This document shows positions 26,400 to 34,203 of a stretch of DNA of 64,000 nucleotides, one piece after another. The notes under the pieces were generated by a model, which searched no databases, was not told the DNA's origin, and saw nothing but the letters and a program-made list of their open reading frames with translations. The stretch's first letter is position 1, and each line of letters starts with the position of its first letter. The stretch covers positions 2,634,001 through 2,698,000 of the forward strand of contig NZ_JABWQX020000001.1 in assembly GCF_014268655.2 (NCBI RefSeq), written 5' to 3'. The translations under genes and the position numbers were made by a program. The stretch is from Pseudomonas marvdashtae (GTDB taxonomy: Bacteria; Pseudomonadota; Gammaproteobacteria; Pseudomonadales; Pseudomonadaceae).

Positions 26400-27494
26400 A
26401 TGAACGTTTCAATCAAGCCGACCCACAGCATGCGCGCCGCTGTCTGGCATGGCCGCAATGACATCCGCGTCGAAGACGTGCCACTGCCGGTTTCGCCGCC
26501 CGCCGGTTGGGTGCAGATCCGCGTGCAGTGGTGCGGCATCTGCGGCTCCGACCTGCACGAGTACGTGGCCGGGCCGGTGTTCATCCCAGTGGACGCGCCG
26601 CACCCGCTGACTGGGATCAAGGGCCAGTGCATCCTCGGCCATGAGTTCTGTGGCGAGATCGTCGAGCTGGGGGCCGGCGTCGAAGGTTTCAGTGTCGGCG
26701 AGCCGGTGGCCGCTGATGCCTGCCAGCACTGCGGCACTTGCTACTACTGCACCCACGGGCTGTACAACATCTGCGAAAACCTGGCGTTCACCGGGTTGAT
26801 GAACAACGGTGCGTTCGCCGAGCTGGTCAACGTCCCGGCTAATCTGCTCTATAAACTGCCGGCCAACTTTCCCGCCGAGGCCGGTGCGTTGATCGAGCCG
26901 CTGGCGGTGGGCATGCACGCGGTGAAGAAGGCCGGCAGCCTGCTGGGACAGAACGTCGTGGTGGTCGGCGCCGGCACCATCGGCCTGTGCACCGTCATGT
27001 GCGCCAAGGCCGCCGGTGCGGCCCAGGTGATTGCCCTGGAAATGTCCGGCGCGCGCAAGGCCAAGGCGCTGGAAGTGGGCGCCAGCCATGTCATCGATCC
27101 CAACCAATGCGACGCCCTGGCCGAGGTACGCCGCCTGACCGGTGGCTTGGGCGCCGATGTCAGCTTCGAATGCATCGGCAACAAGCACACCGCCAAGCTC
27201 GCCATCGACCTGATCCGCAAGGCGGGCAAATGTGTGTTGGTGGGCATTTTCGAAGAACCGAGCGAGTTCAACTTCTTCGAACTGGTCTCCACCGAGAAAC
27301 AGGTGCTTGGCGCGCTGGCCTACAACGGCGAATTTGCCGACGTGATTGCCTTCATCGCGGACGGACGCCTGGACATCTCGCCGCTGGTGACCGGGCGCAT
27401 CCAGTTGGAGCAGATCGTCGGGCAGGGCTTTGAAGAGTTGGTCAATAACAAGGAGCACAACGTGAAGATTATCGTGTCCCCCGCACGGATCTGA
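26400..27494 (+). CDS. 2,3-butanediol dehydrogenase, zinc-type (medium-chain)
   Basis: Starting at the ATG at 26400, behind CTGGAGGTAACGCC, the protein has 364 residues. It shows catalytic zinc ligands (WCGICGSDLHEY, GHEFCGEIVELG), the structural zinc Cys cluster in CQHCGTCYYCTHGLYNIC, and the NAD-binding fold VVVVGAGTIGLCTVM. This is the butanediol dehydrogenase/sorbitol dehydrogenase type found at the end of acetoin operons. It converts 2,3-butanediol to acetoin, the substrate of AcoABC. It is the last gene before a rho-independent terminator. Confidence 0.92.
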   Translation: MNVSIKPTHSMRAAVWHGRNDIRVEDVPLPVSPPAGWVQIRVQWCGICGSDLHEYVAGPVFIPVDAPHPLTGIKGQCILGHEFCGEIVELGAGVEGFSVGEPVAADACQHCGTCYYCTHGLYNICENLAFTGLMNNGAFAELVNVPANLLYKLPANFPAEAGALIEPLAVGMHAVKKAGSLLGQNVVVVGAGTIGLCTVMCAKAAGAAQVIALEMSGARKAKALEVGASHVIDPNQCDALAEVRRLTGGLGADVSFECIGNKHTAKLAIDLIRKAGKCVLVGIFEEPSEFNFFELVSTEKQVLGALAYNGEFADVIAFIADGRLDISPLVTGRIQLEQIVGQGFEELVNNKEHNVKIIVSPARI

Positions 27495-27515
27495 GGGCGC
27501 CTGAGGTGGGCGATT

Positions 27516-27547
27516 GGCGATGGCCGGCAGCGGTCATCGCCTTTTTT
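27516..27547 (+). terminator. Rho-independent terminator of the aco operon
   Basis: GGCGATG (27516-27522) pairs with CATCGCC (27535-27541), with further pairing of GCC/GGT inside, and six T residues follow. It lies 22 bases after the butanediol dehydrogenase stop. It ends just before the convergent membrane-protein gene. Confidence 0.85.
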
Positions 27548-27557
27548 CAGGTGTCGT

Positions 27558-28064
27558 TCAGGTGTAGGCCAGCAATCGACCGCAGAAAATGACTGTAACC
27601 CATAGCAGCACGGACACCAGTGCCTGGGTTCTGGCCACGCCGGGTGCCTTGTGGCCGGTGTTCCACTGCTCGACCGAGCGGTAGGGTCCAACATGGAACA
27701 ACAGGGCATTGATGCCGGCTGCCGCGATCAGGCAGAGCTTGAGAATGAATACATTGTTGCCGGCGAAGTCCTGAGGATGAGCGCTGAACATCATCAATCC
27801 GGCAGGCACGATCAGCAACAGCGCTGCCACTGCCCAGCGCAGCAGATGGCGTGCCAGCGAGGTCACGGCGATGTCCTTCGACAGCCCGAGAACGCGCAGA
27901 TCGAACATCACCACCGCGCCCACCAGCAGCGAAAAACCGATGATGTGCACCACTTCCACCAGCGGATACAGCCATAGCTCGCTGCGCATGGCCAACGCCA
28001 GGGACGAGTCGCCCAGTTGGTCCATCCAGTCTTGCGGGCCGGCGGCTGGAGCGGTGTCCTGCAT
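27558..28064 (-). CDS. Integral membrane protein, DUF6644/DUF2214-like
   Basis: This 168-residue protein has four or five hydrophobic helices: LYPLVEVVHIIGFSLLVGAV, a RHLLRWAVAALLLIVPAGLM helix, KLCLIAAAGINALLF and a C-terminal LVSVLLWVTVIFCGRLLAY. Conserved His residues in the first and third helical regions could bind haem or metal. Its start overlaps the stop of the upstream gene as TGATG at 28062-28066. This pairing with a DUF6152-type secreted protein is common; the function is unknown. The N-terminal 20 residues are soluble. Confidence 0.75.
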   Translation of the reverse strand: MQDTAPAAGPQDWMDQLGDSSLALAMRSELWLYPLVEVVHIIGFSLLVGAVVMFDLRVLGLSKDIAVTSLARHLLRWAVAALLLIVPAGLMMFSAHPQDFAGNNVFILKLCLIAAAGINALLFHVGPYRSVEQWNTGHKAPGVARTQALVSVLLWVTVIFCGRLLAYT

Positions 28065-28414
28065 CAGCGCAACTCGGTGGTCTTGTCGCCGATGGTGATG
28101 CGTTCTGCGCGAAGCTCATCGGGTTTATTGCGATTTGGATAGCCGACCACTGTGGCGGTGTTACCTGCCTTGAGCATGTCTTTGCTCAGCCCCCGGCTTT
28201 CCATACGCGAGGGCGGTGCGAGCACCACGGTCCAGGTCTTGTCGGTGGTTTGCAGGCGCACGGTGCCGTGGGGATGGGAATAGCCGGCTTCCTTGATCGT
28301 GCCTTCTAGCGTCAGCGGATTGCTGGCGTCGTATTCGCTCCAGCCATGGTGGGCGAATGCCGCGGTGGCAACCAGCATCGAAGATAAACCGATGCAGCGA
28401 AGGGTCATGTTCAT
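28064..28414 (-). CDS. Secreted DUF6152-like protein
   Basis: This 116-residue protein has a signal peptide (to AFA, about residue 21), then HHGWSEYDASNPLTLEGTIK, with a His pair at the new N-terminus, and a small beta-rich domain with HPHGTVRLQTT and GNTATVVGYPNR. These features match the DUF6152 family. The His pair at the mature N-terminus suggests copper binding, but this is inference. AAGGAGACCTTGCC precedes the ATG at 28414; an alternative ATG lies two codons downstream. Confidence 0.8.
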   Translation of the reverse strand: MNMTLRCIGLSSMLVATAAFAHHGWSEYDASNPLTLEGTIKEAGYSHPHGTVRLQTTDKTWTVVLAPPSRMESRGLSKDMLKAGNTATVVGYPNRNKPDELRAERITIGDKTTELR

Positions 28415-28440
28415 GGCAAGGTCTCCTTGAGGGAATCGAT

Positions 28441-28995
28441 TCAGTCGGGCAGGTAATCGCGCCAGACCCGCTGCTCATCAAGTTCAAGCCGCTGCTCCTC
28501 TTGGGCTCGGAACTGGCGGTCGCAATCGAGAAAAAACTCATCGAGTTGCGGCGGATCAACGTGGGTGGCGCTGAGCATGGTGTGGACCTGGCCGCGGTGG
28601 TGGATCTGATGTTCGAAGAGGTGCAGGAGCAATCGGTCGATCCGTTCGCGCACCTCGCCGTCGGAGCGCACCAGATCGATGGCGCGAGGGAGGTCTGTCT
28701 CTCGCAGGGCTTCGCAGAACGCCACCAGCCTATGGTCGGTTCGTTCCTGCTGTGCCCTCAGTTCGGCGAAGGTCAAGGTTTCGAAGAAGTCGTGCTTCTG
28801 GCCGTCCACATCACCTTCCAGGGCGGTGAGGTAATAGCGGTCCACCTCGAGGATATGGCACAAGGTGGCTTGGATGGAGGGGAAGAAACTGGTCCGGTAG
28901 GCCTCGTACTCCGCCGTGTTCAGCTGTGCGCAGGCGCCCAGCAGCCGATGGTTGGCCCATCGGTTATTGAGGGCCTGGGCCAGGAAATAGTTCAT
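28441..28995 (-). CDS. DinB-family protein
   Basis: This 184-residue protein has the DinB/YfiT four-helix fold pattern: LAQALNNRWANHRLL at the start, CHILEVDRYYL with a metal-binding His (near residue 47), and HLFEHQIHHRGQVHTML with two more His (about 127-138). DinB proteins bind a metal through these three His and may act as thiol-dependent S-transferases. The gene lies 26 bases upstream of the DUF6152 gene on the same strand and may be cotranscribed. Confidence 0.9.
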   Translation of the reverse strand: MNYFLAQALNNRWANHRLLGACAQLNTAEYEAYRTSFFPSIQATLCHILEVDRYYLTALEGDVDGQKHDFFETLTFAELRAQQERTDHRLVAFCEALRETDLPRAIDLVRSDGEVRERIDRLLLHLFEHQIHHRGQVHTMLSATHVDPPQLDEFFLDCDRQFRAQEEQRLELDEQRVWRDYLPD

Positions 28996-29314
28996 GAACG
29001 CCTCCCGTTCGCGTCATAGCGCCGGCAAAAGCGTAGCAAAGACTGGCGATGGCGAGGTGTTGTTGGTCGGCTGCGTCGGTGAGAGCAGCGGGCCGCTTGT
29101 GAATGGCCGTCGAGAAGCGTCGTTGATTGCGGGAGAGGCTGAATAGCGAAGAGTACTAAGATTGTTTTGACATATCTTTTTATACAGTAACGATGGCTCG
29201 ATAGCGGTAAATGTCCGGCTATTCCAGAACACCCCTGCCAATGTCTTATCGTAGTGTTTGGTTAAACTATTATTGATTGAAGATGGATAGAATAGTGCGA
29301 ATATCAACTCGGCG

Positions 29315-29343
29315 TTGACTCCTGATGTCAGGGGATTGATATT
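29315..29343 (+). promoter_or_regulatory. Candidate sigma-70 promoter of the BP74-like gene
   Basis: TTGACT (29315-29320) and GATATT (29338-29343) are separated by 17 bp and sit 27-55 bases before the ATG. The spacer contains the palindrome CCTGA-TG-TCAGG, a possible repressor site. The whole interval 28996-29369 is clearly richer in A and T than the surrounding DNA; apart from this promoter I see no other feature in it. Confidence 0.5.
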
Positions 29344-29369
29344 AATTAGGTATTATTGGATATAAGTTG

Positions 29370-29855
29370 ATGAAAACAAACTCGCTGTTACGCTTATTGT
29401 TGTTGTCTGCCGTTGTCGCGATGAGCTCGACCGCTATCGCAGAGCCAAACACTCGGTATTTTTCTTTCGTAACACAGAATGGGTTTAGCTCGCCAAGCGG
29501 AGATACGTCTTCGTTTGGTCCGCATGAATTTGTGGTTGCCATCGACAATCCGGCATTAGCGGATCAGATTTCCGCCGTCATTAGTAACAACATCCAGCCC
29601 GGTGATCCGTTTATGATAATGGGGAAAATCGTGCGTGAACGGAAACCTTACAATGAGCGGTGGCCATTCCATTTGGCACCAGAGTCTATCTCGTTGTTTG
29701 CTAATCAACAACTTGACTGCGATGGGGCTGCGTTTACAGTCGAAGATAACATTGAGCTCGTAGGGGCGCCAGGTTCTGGGGTCTTGCCCGACGGCGTCTG
29801 GTGCCCTTGGACCTCCCGCTTCGTAAGAGAAATATATTATAGGTTTCCTCTTTAA
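29370..29855 (+). CDS. Secreted BP74_N (calmodulin-binding-protein-like) domain protein
   Basis: This 161-residue protein has a signal peptide (MKTNSLLRLLLLSAVVAMSS, cleavage near AIAEP) and one domain matching the BP74_N pattern known from Dictyostelium BP74 and some bacteria: HEFVVAIDNPALADQI, MIMGKIVRERKPYNERWPFH, LAPESISLF, then LDCDGAAFTVEDN and LPDGVWCPWTSR. Two Cys (in LDCDG and VWCPW) may pair. The role is unknown; in bacteria such proteins are exported. Base composition and codon use are more AT-rich than neighbours, which points to gene transfer. A TTG one codon upstream is a possible alternative start. The family call is by memory of the motif pattern. Confidence 0.75.
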   Translation: MKTNSLLRLLLLSAVVAMSSTAIAEPNTRYFSFVTQNGFSSPSGDTSSFGPHEFVVAIDNPALADQISAVISNNIQPGDPFMIMGKIVRERKPYNERWPFHLAPESISLFANQQLDCDGAAFTVEDNIELVGAPGSGVLPDGVWCPWTSRFVREIYYRFPL

Positions 29856-29898
29856 TGTAATGGTCGCTGGCTCTCTACAAAGATAGCTGGCGGTCTAG

Positions 29899-29975
29899 CT
29901 ACAGACAGGGCTGGTAAGTAGTTCACTACTACAGGCCCGCGAATCAAAAGAAGCTTGGCGGGCCGAGCCCTGTAG
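29899..29975. other. Three-stem folded element downstream of the BP74-like gene
   Basis: An outer stem (CTACAGACAGGGCT, 29899-29912, against AGCCCTGTAG, 29966-29975) encloses two hairpins: AGTAGT-TC-ACTACT (29917-29930) and GGCCCGC/GCGGGCC (29934-29940 with 29958-29964). It looks like a three-way junction in DNA or RNA. It starts 44 bases after the gene stop. No T run follows, so it is not an ordinary terminator, and it lacks the core sites of an integron attC. Confidence 0.45.
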
Positions 29976-30042
29976 CGTACAGAGTCCGGTCCGCTGTTGC
30001 TTGAACAGGATTACTTACAAGCTCCGATCACTGTGTCGGTGG

Positions 30043-30960
30043 TTATAGCCCCACATCCGGCAAAGCTGGCCGATTGGCCAGCGCCTTGGCCATGATCTGC
30101 TCCACATACACCCGGTCTTCTTCCGGCAAGGCCAGGCGCGGTGGGCGGGTGAGGGCGCTGCCGCGGCCGGCGATGGCTTCGCACAGCTTGATGCATTGCA
30201 CCAGGTCGGCGCGGGCGTCCAGGTGCAGGATCGGCATCAGCCATTCGTAGATCGGCATGGCTTCGGCAAAGCGTCCGGCGCGGGCCAGGCGGAAGATGGT
30301 TTCGCCTTCTTTCGGGAACACGTTGGACATGCCCGAGACCCAGCCTTCGGCACCCACCGCCAGGCTTTCCAAGACTACGTCGTCGAGACCGGCGAACAGC
30401 ACGAAACGATCGCCGACTTCATTGCGCACGTCGATGAAGCGCCGAGTGTCGCCAGAAGAATCCTTGAAGCACACCACGTTGTCGCAGTCGGCCAGGGAAA
30501 TCAGGATGTCGGGGGTGACGTCGTTCTTGTAGATCGGCGGGTTGTTGTAGACCATCAACGGCACGTCGGCATGGCGGGCCACGTAGCGGAAATGCTCGGC
30601 GGTCTCGAACGGCTTGGAGCCGTAGACCAGCGCTGGCATCAGCATCACCCCGTCCACGCCAACCTTGCGCACGGCATTGGCAACCTTGGCGGCCTGCACG
30701 CTGGTGAACTCGGCCACGCCGCAGATCACCGGCACCCGGCCACGGGAAGCGTCCACCGCGACTTCGGTCACGGCGATTTTTTCCTCGGCGCTCAGGGAGG
30801 TGTTTTCCCCCACGGAGCCGCAGACCACCAGGCCGGAAACACCATCGCGGATAACGTTGGAAATGACCTGATGGGTTTTCTCCAGATTGATGGAAAAGTC
30901 ATCGTTGAATTGCGTGGTGACAGCGGGAAATACGCCGCTCCAGTTGATGCGTTTGCTCAT
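30043..30960 (-). CDS. DapA-family lyase, probable pyrroline-4-hydroxy-2-carboxylate deaminase
   Basis: This 305-residue class I aldolase-fold enzyme has GSVGENTSLSAEEK, the catalytic Tyr region LMVYNNPPIYKND and the Schiff-base Lys in VVCFKDSSGDTRR. It belongs to the dihydrodipicolinate synthase family. In hydroxyproline catabolism the family member deaminates delta1-pyrroline-4-hydroxy-2-carboxylate to 2-oxoglutarate semialdehyde, which fits the epimerase and dehydrogenase genes in this locus. GGAGACAACCC precedes the ATG. It is last in the transport-dehydratase unit, separated from the racemase-like gene by a REPIN. The family is certain, the substrate inferred. Confidence 0.88.
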   Translation of the reverse strand: MSKRINWSGVFPAVTTQFNDDFSINLEKTHQVISNVIRDGVSGLVVCGSVGENTSLSAEEKIAVTEVAVDASRGRVPVICGVAEFTSVQAAKVANAVRKVGVDGVMLMPALVYGSKPFETAEHFRYVARHADVPLMVYNNPPIYKNDVTPDILISLADCDNVVCFKDSSGDTRRFIDVRNEVGDRFVLFAGLDDVVLESLAVGAEGWVSGMSNVFPKEGETIFRLARAGRFAEAMPIYEWLMPILHLDARADLVQCIKLCEAIAGRGSALTRPPRLALPEEDRVYVEQIMAKALANRPALPDVGL

Positions 30961-30981
30961 GGGTTGTCTCCGGTTTGGTAT

Positions 30982-31099
30982 GTGGCGAGGGGATTTATCC
31001 CCGTTGGGGCGCGAGGCGGCCCCGGTACAGGCAATTCGGTGTGTCAGTCAGGGCCAGGGGGCTGCTGCGCAGCCCAGCGGGGATAAATCCCCTCGCCAC
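30982..31099. repeat. REPIN-like inverted doublet between two hydroxyproline genes
   Basis: The element opens with GTGGCGAGGGGATTTATCCC and closes with GGGATAAATCCCCTCGCCAC, perfect inverse arms of about 20 bp around a GC-rich middle containing GGGGCGCGAGGCGGCC and GGGCTGCTGCGCAGCCC-type palindromes. It fills most of the gap between the DapA-like and racemase-like genes. The GGATTTATCC core distinguishes it from the GGAGCTTGCTCC variants elsewhere. Confidence 0.85.
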
Positions 31100-31122
31100 A
31101 AGGTTTTGAGTGGATCTGAACG

Positions 31123-32151
31123 TCATGCGCCGGGCCAGGTATCTGAAAGCCGATAGCCTTGCGGCCACGGATCCGCCGGGTCCAACAACAACTGGTGGGT
31201 CCCGGTGATCCACGCCCGCCCGGCGATGCACGGGTGAATCGCCGTGCGTCCGTCCAGCTCGGCCAGCGAATCAATGCGGCAATGAAATTCGGAGCCGATG
31301 ATCGAGCGGCCGATAAAACGGTCGCCCACCTGCATCAAGCCTTTGGCATGCAGCACCGCCATGCGCGCCGAACAGCCGGTTCCGGTGGGCGAACGATCGA
31401 TCTTGCCGGGCTGGATGACCACCGCGTTGGCGCCGGTGGCAACGCCGTTTTCCATCACGATGGGCGCCGCGATCTGGCAGAACGAGATGTGCGACCAGTC
31501 GGGATTCAACGGATGCACGAAGCCCAGTTGCTCGTTCGCGGCCCGGGTGATCTTCAGCCCCACGGCCACCAGCTCGGCGGCTTCGTCAGGGCGGATGGTG
31601 AAGCCAAGGCGCTGGGCGTCGACGATGACGAAACTGTCGCCACCGTAGGCAGTGTCCACTTGCAGCGAACCCAGCCCTTGGACTTCGATCCAGGCGTCGA
31701 GGCGGTCGGCGAAGGAGGGTACGTTCTTGATTTCCACCCGCTGCACCTTACCGTCACGACAGTCGGCCAGCGCCTCGATCAGGCCGCCCGGCGCTTCGAG
31801 CACTAGTCGCGTCTGCGGTTCGGTCATCGGCAGGATGCCGCTGTCCAGCAACACGGTGGCGACGCACAACGAGTTGGAGCCGGACATCGGCGGGGTGTCG
31901 GCCGGCTCCATGATGATCCAGGCCATTTGCGCCCGCGGGTCCTTGGCCGGCACCAACAGGTTGACGTGGCGAAACACGCCGCCACGGGGTTCGTTCAAGA
32001 CAAAATTGCGCAGGGTCTGATCCCGGGCGATCCAGCGCGATTGCTCCCACACGGTATCGCCGGGAGGAGGGGCAACGCCGCCGACGATCACATCACCGAC
32101 TTCACCTTCGGCGTGGCAGCTCACTACGTGAATCACTTTGGATGAGCGCAT
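31123..32151 (-). CDS. Proline racemase-family protein with Ser/Thr active-site pair
   Basis: This 342-residue protein has the racemase/epimerase fold pattern throughout. The two positions that are Cys in proline racemase and 4-hydroxyproline epimerase are Ser90 (PPMSGSNSL, against MCGHGT) and Thr256 ([10 protein letters not shown], against SPCGTG). Without the two thiols it should not epimerise; family members with Thr at the second position dehydrate trans-3-hydroxy-L-proline, though these keep the first Cys. It lies between the ABC transporter ATPase and the DapA-like gene, so it probably acts on a hydroxyproline isomer or related imino acid. TAGGAGCAACCC precedes the ATG. Confidence 0.87.
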   Translation of the reverse strand: MRSSKVIHVVSCHAEGEVGDVIVGGVAPPPGDTVWEQSRWIARDQTLRNFVLNEPRGGVFRHVNLLVPAKDPRAQMAWIIMEPADTPPMSGSNSLCVATVLLDSGILPMTEPQTRLVLEAPGGLIEALADCRDGKVQRVEIKNVPSFADRLDAWIEVQGLGSLQVDTAYGGDSFVIVDAQRLGFTIRPDEAAELVAVGLKITRAANEQLGFVHPLNPDWSHISFCQIAAPIVMENGVATGANAVVIQPGKIDRSPTGTGCSARMAVLHAKGLMQVGDRFIGRSIIGSEFHCRIDSLAELDGRTAIHPCIAGRAWITGTHQLLLDPADPWPQGYRLSDTWPGA

Positions 32152-32160
32152 GGGTTGCTC

Positions 32161-32883
32161 CTATTTCACCGACTTGAGGAACGCTGCCGTCTCCGGCTGC
32201 ACAGGACTGCCCAGCACCTGGTCCGGCGGCCCGATTTCATGGACCCGCCCGTTGCAGAAGAACGCCACGCGATCGGAGACGTCCCGGGCGAAGCGGATCT
32301 CGTGGGTGACCAGCACCATGGTCATGCCGTCTTCGGCGAGCATGCGCATGGTGTCCAGCACTTCGCCCACCAGCTGCGGATCGAGGGCCGAGGTGGCTTC
32401 GTCGAACAACATGTAGTCCGGCGACATCGCCAGCGCCCGGGCGATTGCCATGCGTTGCTGTTGGCCGCCGGACAGCTTGCCGGGGAACGCCTTGAGCTTG
32501 TCGCCCAGGCCCACGTGCTCAAGCTGTTTCACCGCCAGCGCCTCGGCGTCCTGCTTGCTCTTGCCCAGCACCTTGCGCGGCGCGAGCATCACGTTTTCCA
32601 GCACGGTCAGGTGGGGAAAGGCGTTCCATTGCTGGAAGACGATGCCGATCTTCTGGCGCAACCGGTTGAGGTCGGTGGCGCTGTCATGGACCTCCACGCC
32701 GTCCACGCGGATGCTGCCTTTCTGGATCGGCTCCAAACCGTTGATGCACATCAGCAGGGTCGACTTGCCGGAGCCGGAGCCGCCGATGATCGAGACGACT
32801 TCGCCCTTGTTCACCGTCAGGCTCACGCCCTTGACCACTTCGAGGTTGCCAAAGGATTTGTGCACGTTTTCGATCTCAATCAT
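32161..32883 (-). CDS. Amino acid ABC transporter ATP-binding subunit
   Basis: This 240-residue ATPase has Walker A (GGSGSGKST), Q-loop region VFQQWNAFPHLTVLENVML, signature LSGGQQQRMAIARAL, Walker B YMLFDEATSALD and the switch His in LVTHEIRFARD. It is the GlnQ/HisP type that powers import of polar amino acids. Its start overlaps the end of the permease gene by 8 bases. With the two permeases and the binding protein it forms a complete uptake system in a hydroxyproline locus. Confidence 0.95.
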   Translation of the reverse strand: MIEIENVHKSFGNLEVVKGVSLTVNKGEVVSIIGGSGSGKSTLLMCINGLEPIQKGSIRVDGVEVHDSATDLNRLRQKIGIVFQQWNAFPHLTVLENVMLAPRKVLGKSKQDAEALAVKQLEHVGLGDKLKAFPGKLSGGQQQRMAIARALAMSPDYMLFDEATSALDPQLVGEVLDTMRMLAEDGMTMVLVTHEIRFARDVSDRVAFFCNGRVHEIGPPDQVLGSPVQPETAAFLKSVK

Positions 32884-33526
32884 TTTCTTGCCACCTTCTT
32901 TCCAGGCGCGCGCCCAGGCGGGCGACCACCAGGCTCATGACGTAGTAAATGAGGCCCGCGATGCACAGCACCAGCAGGGGTTCCTGGATGCGCGTCACGA
33001 TGGTTTGCGAAGCGCGCAGCAGTTCGACGATCCCGATCCACATCACCAGGGCGCTGTCCTTCATCACGCCGAGTACCAAGTTCAACCAACCGGGAAAAGC
33101 CACGCGTGTAGCGATTGGCAGGACGATGAAACGCAGGTCCTGCAAGTAGGTCATGCCCAGGGACCGACTGGCCCGTCGGGTGCTCAACGGCACCGCCAGC
33201 ACGCCGCCGCGCACGATCTCGGTGAAATACGCGGCGGCGTAGACCCCCAGGACGATGCAACCGACCGCGAAGGCGCTGAGGTTCAGGCCGACGATGCTCT
33301 TGAGGGAATTGAACAGCACGAACTGGATCAGCAGCGGCACACTGCGAAACACATCGAGCACCCAGGCCAACGGCAAGCTGGCCCGAGGCAACAACGCCCG
33401 CAGCAAGCCGAACAGCAATCCGGCGACGGTGCCCAACAGGATCGACCACGCGGTGAGTTGCACCGTGACCCAGGCGCCGTCGAGCAGGTACAAGACGTCG
33501 TTAACGGTGAGGCTGGTAGAAAACAT
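32876..33526 (-). CDS. Amino acid ABC transporter permease 1
   Basis: The ATG at 33526 gives 216 residues, normal for a HisM/GlnP-type permease. It has five hydrophobic segments, an early GAWVTVQLTAWSILLGTVAG pattern and the EAA-like loop YFTEIVRGGVLAVPLSTRRASRSLGM that docks the ATPase. It overlaps the ATPase gene by 8 bases and follows permease 2 after 11 bases. Confidence 0.93.
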   Translation of the reverse strand: MFSTSLTVNDVLYLLDGAWVTVQLTAWSILLGTVAGLLFGLLRALLPRASLPLAWVLDVFRSVPLLIQFVLFNSLKSIVGLNLSAFAVGCIVLGVYAAAYFTEIVRGGVLAVPLSTRRASRSLGMTYLQDLRFIVLPIATRVAFPGWLNLVLGVMKDSALVMWIGIVELLRASQTIVTRIQEPLLVLCIAGLIYYVMSLVVARLGARLERRWQEND

Positions 33527-33537
33527 GACGAGCCCTC

Positions 33538-34203
33538 TCAGTAACGAAACAAGCGCCAGGACAACAGCCGGGCCAACCCGACGATCAGCTTGGCGATCAG
33601 GTAATACAGCACCGCCGCGAGGGCGAAATATTCGAAGGTGCGGAAAGTCTTGACGTTGTATTCCTGGGTGACGCCGGTGAGGTCGTCGTTGAGGCCGACC
33701 ACGACGCCCAGGGAGGTCATCAGGACCGCCCAGACCATTTGGTTCGTCAATGGGTAGAAGACGATGCGCAGCAGCTGCGGGACGATGATCATCCGGTAGG
33801 CCTGGAACGCGCTCATGCCCAATGAGCGGGCGGCACGCATCTGCGTACTCGGCACAGCCTTGAGCCCGCCGCGAAAGTTCTCCGCCAGGTAGCCAGCGTT
33901 GTTGAAAGTGATTCCGGCCAGCAAGGCCAGCCACGAACTGACGTGTAGCCCGAGTGAGCCGAGGCCGAAGTAGAGGATGTAGATCTGGAACAGCGAGGGC
34001 GTGTTGCGGGCGATCGACACCCAGCCATTACCCACGCCGCGCAGCAACGGATGGCGGGCCTGGCGCATCACCGTCAGCACCAGGGCGATCAGCACGCCGA
34101 AGATCATCGACAGCGCGGCGGTCTCGAAGGTCACCCAAGCCCCGGCGAGCATGTCGGGCAAGGCGCGCAGGGCCGGGCGCCATTGGAAGCTGTAGTCAAA
34201 CAT
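33538..34203 (-). CDS. Amino acid ABC transporter permease 2
   Basis: This 221-residue HisQ-type permease has five membrane segments and the coupling loop YLAENFRGGLKAVPSTQMRAARSLGM. It would form a heterodimer with permease 1. Its start overlaps the end of the aconitase-X gene by 8 bases, which is unusual for an enzyme gene lying inside a transporter operon and indicates tight co-expression of uptake and dehydration. Confidence 0.93.
   Translation of the reverse strand: MFDYSFQWRPALRALPDMLAGAWVTFETAALSMIFGVLIALVLTVMRQARHPLLRGVGNGWVSIARNTPSLFQIYILYFGLGSLGLHVSSWLALLAGITFNNAGYLAENFRGGLKAVPSTQMRAARSLGMSAFQAYRMIIVPQLLRIVFYPLTNQMVWAVLMTSLGVVVGLNDDLTGVTQEYNVKTFRTFEYFALAAVLYYLIAKLIVGLARLLSWRLFRY

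Noticed and set aside
29168..29190. Promoter from TTGACATATCTTTTTATACAG
   Set aside because: TTGACA and TATACA are only about 9 bp apart, too close for a sigma-70 promoter.
29899..29975. Integron attC site after the BP74-like gene
   Set aside because: No RYYYAAC or GTTRRRY core sites at the ends; no integrase nearby.
31159..31806. 215-codon plus-strand frame opposite the racemase-like gene
   Set aside because: Antisense shadow; the racemase-family motifs are clear on the minus strand.
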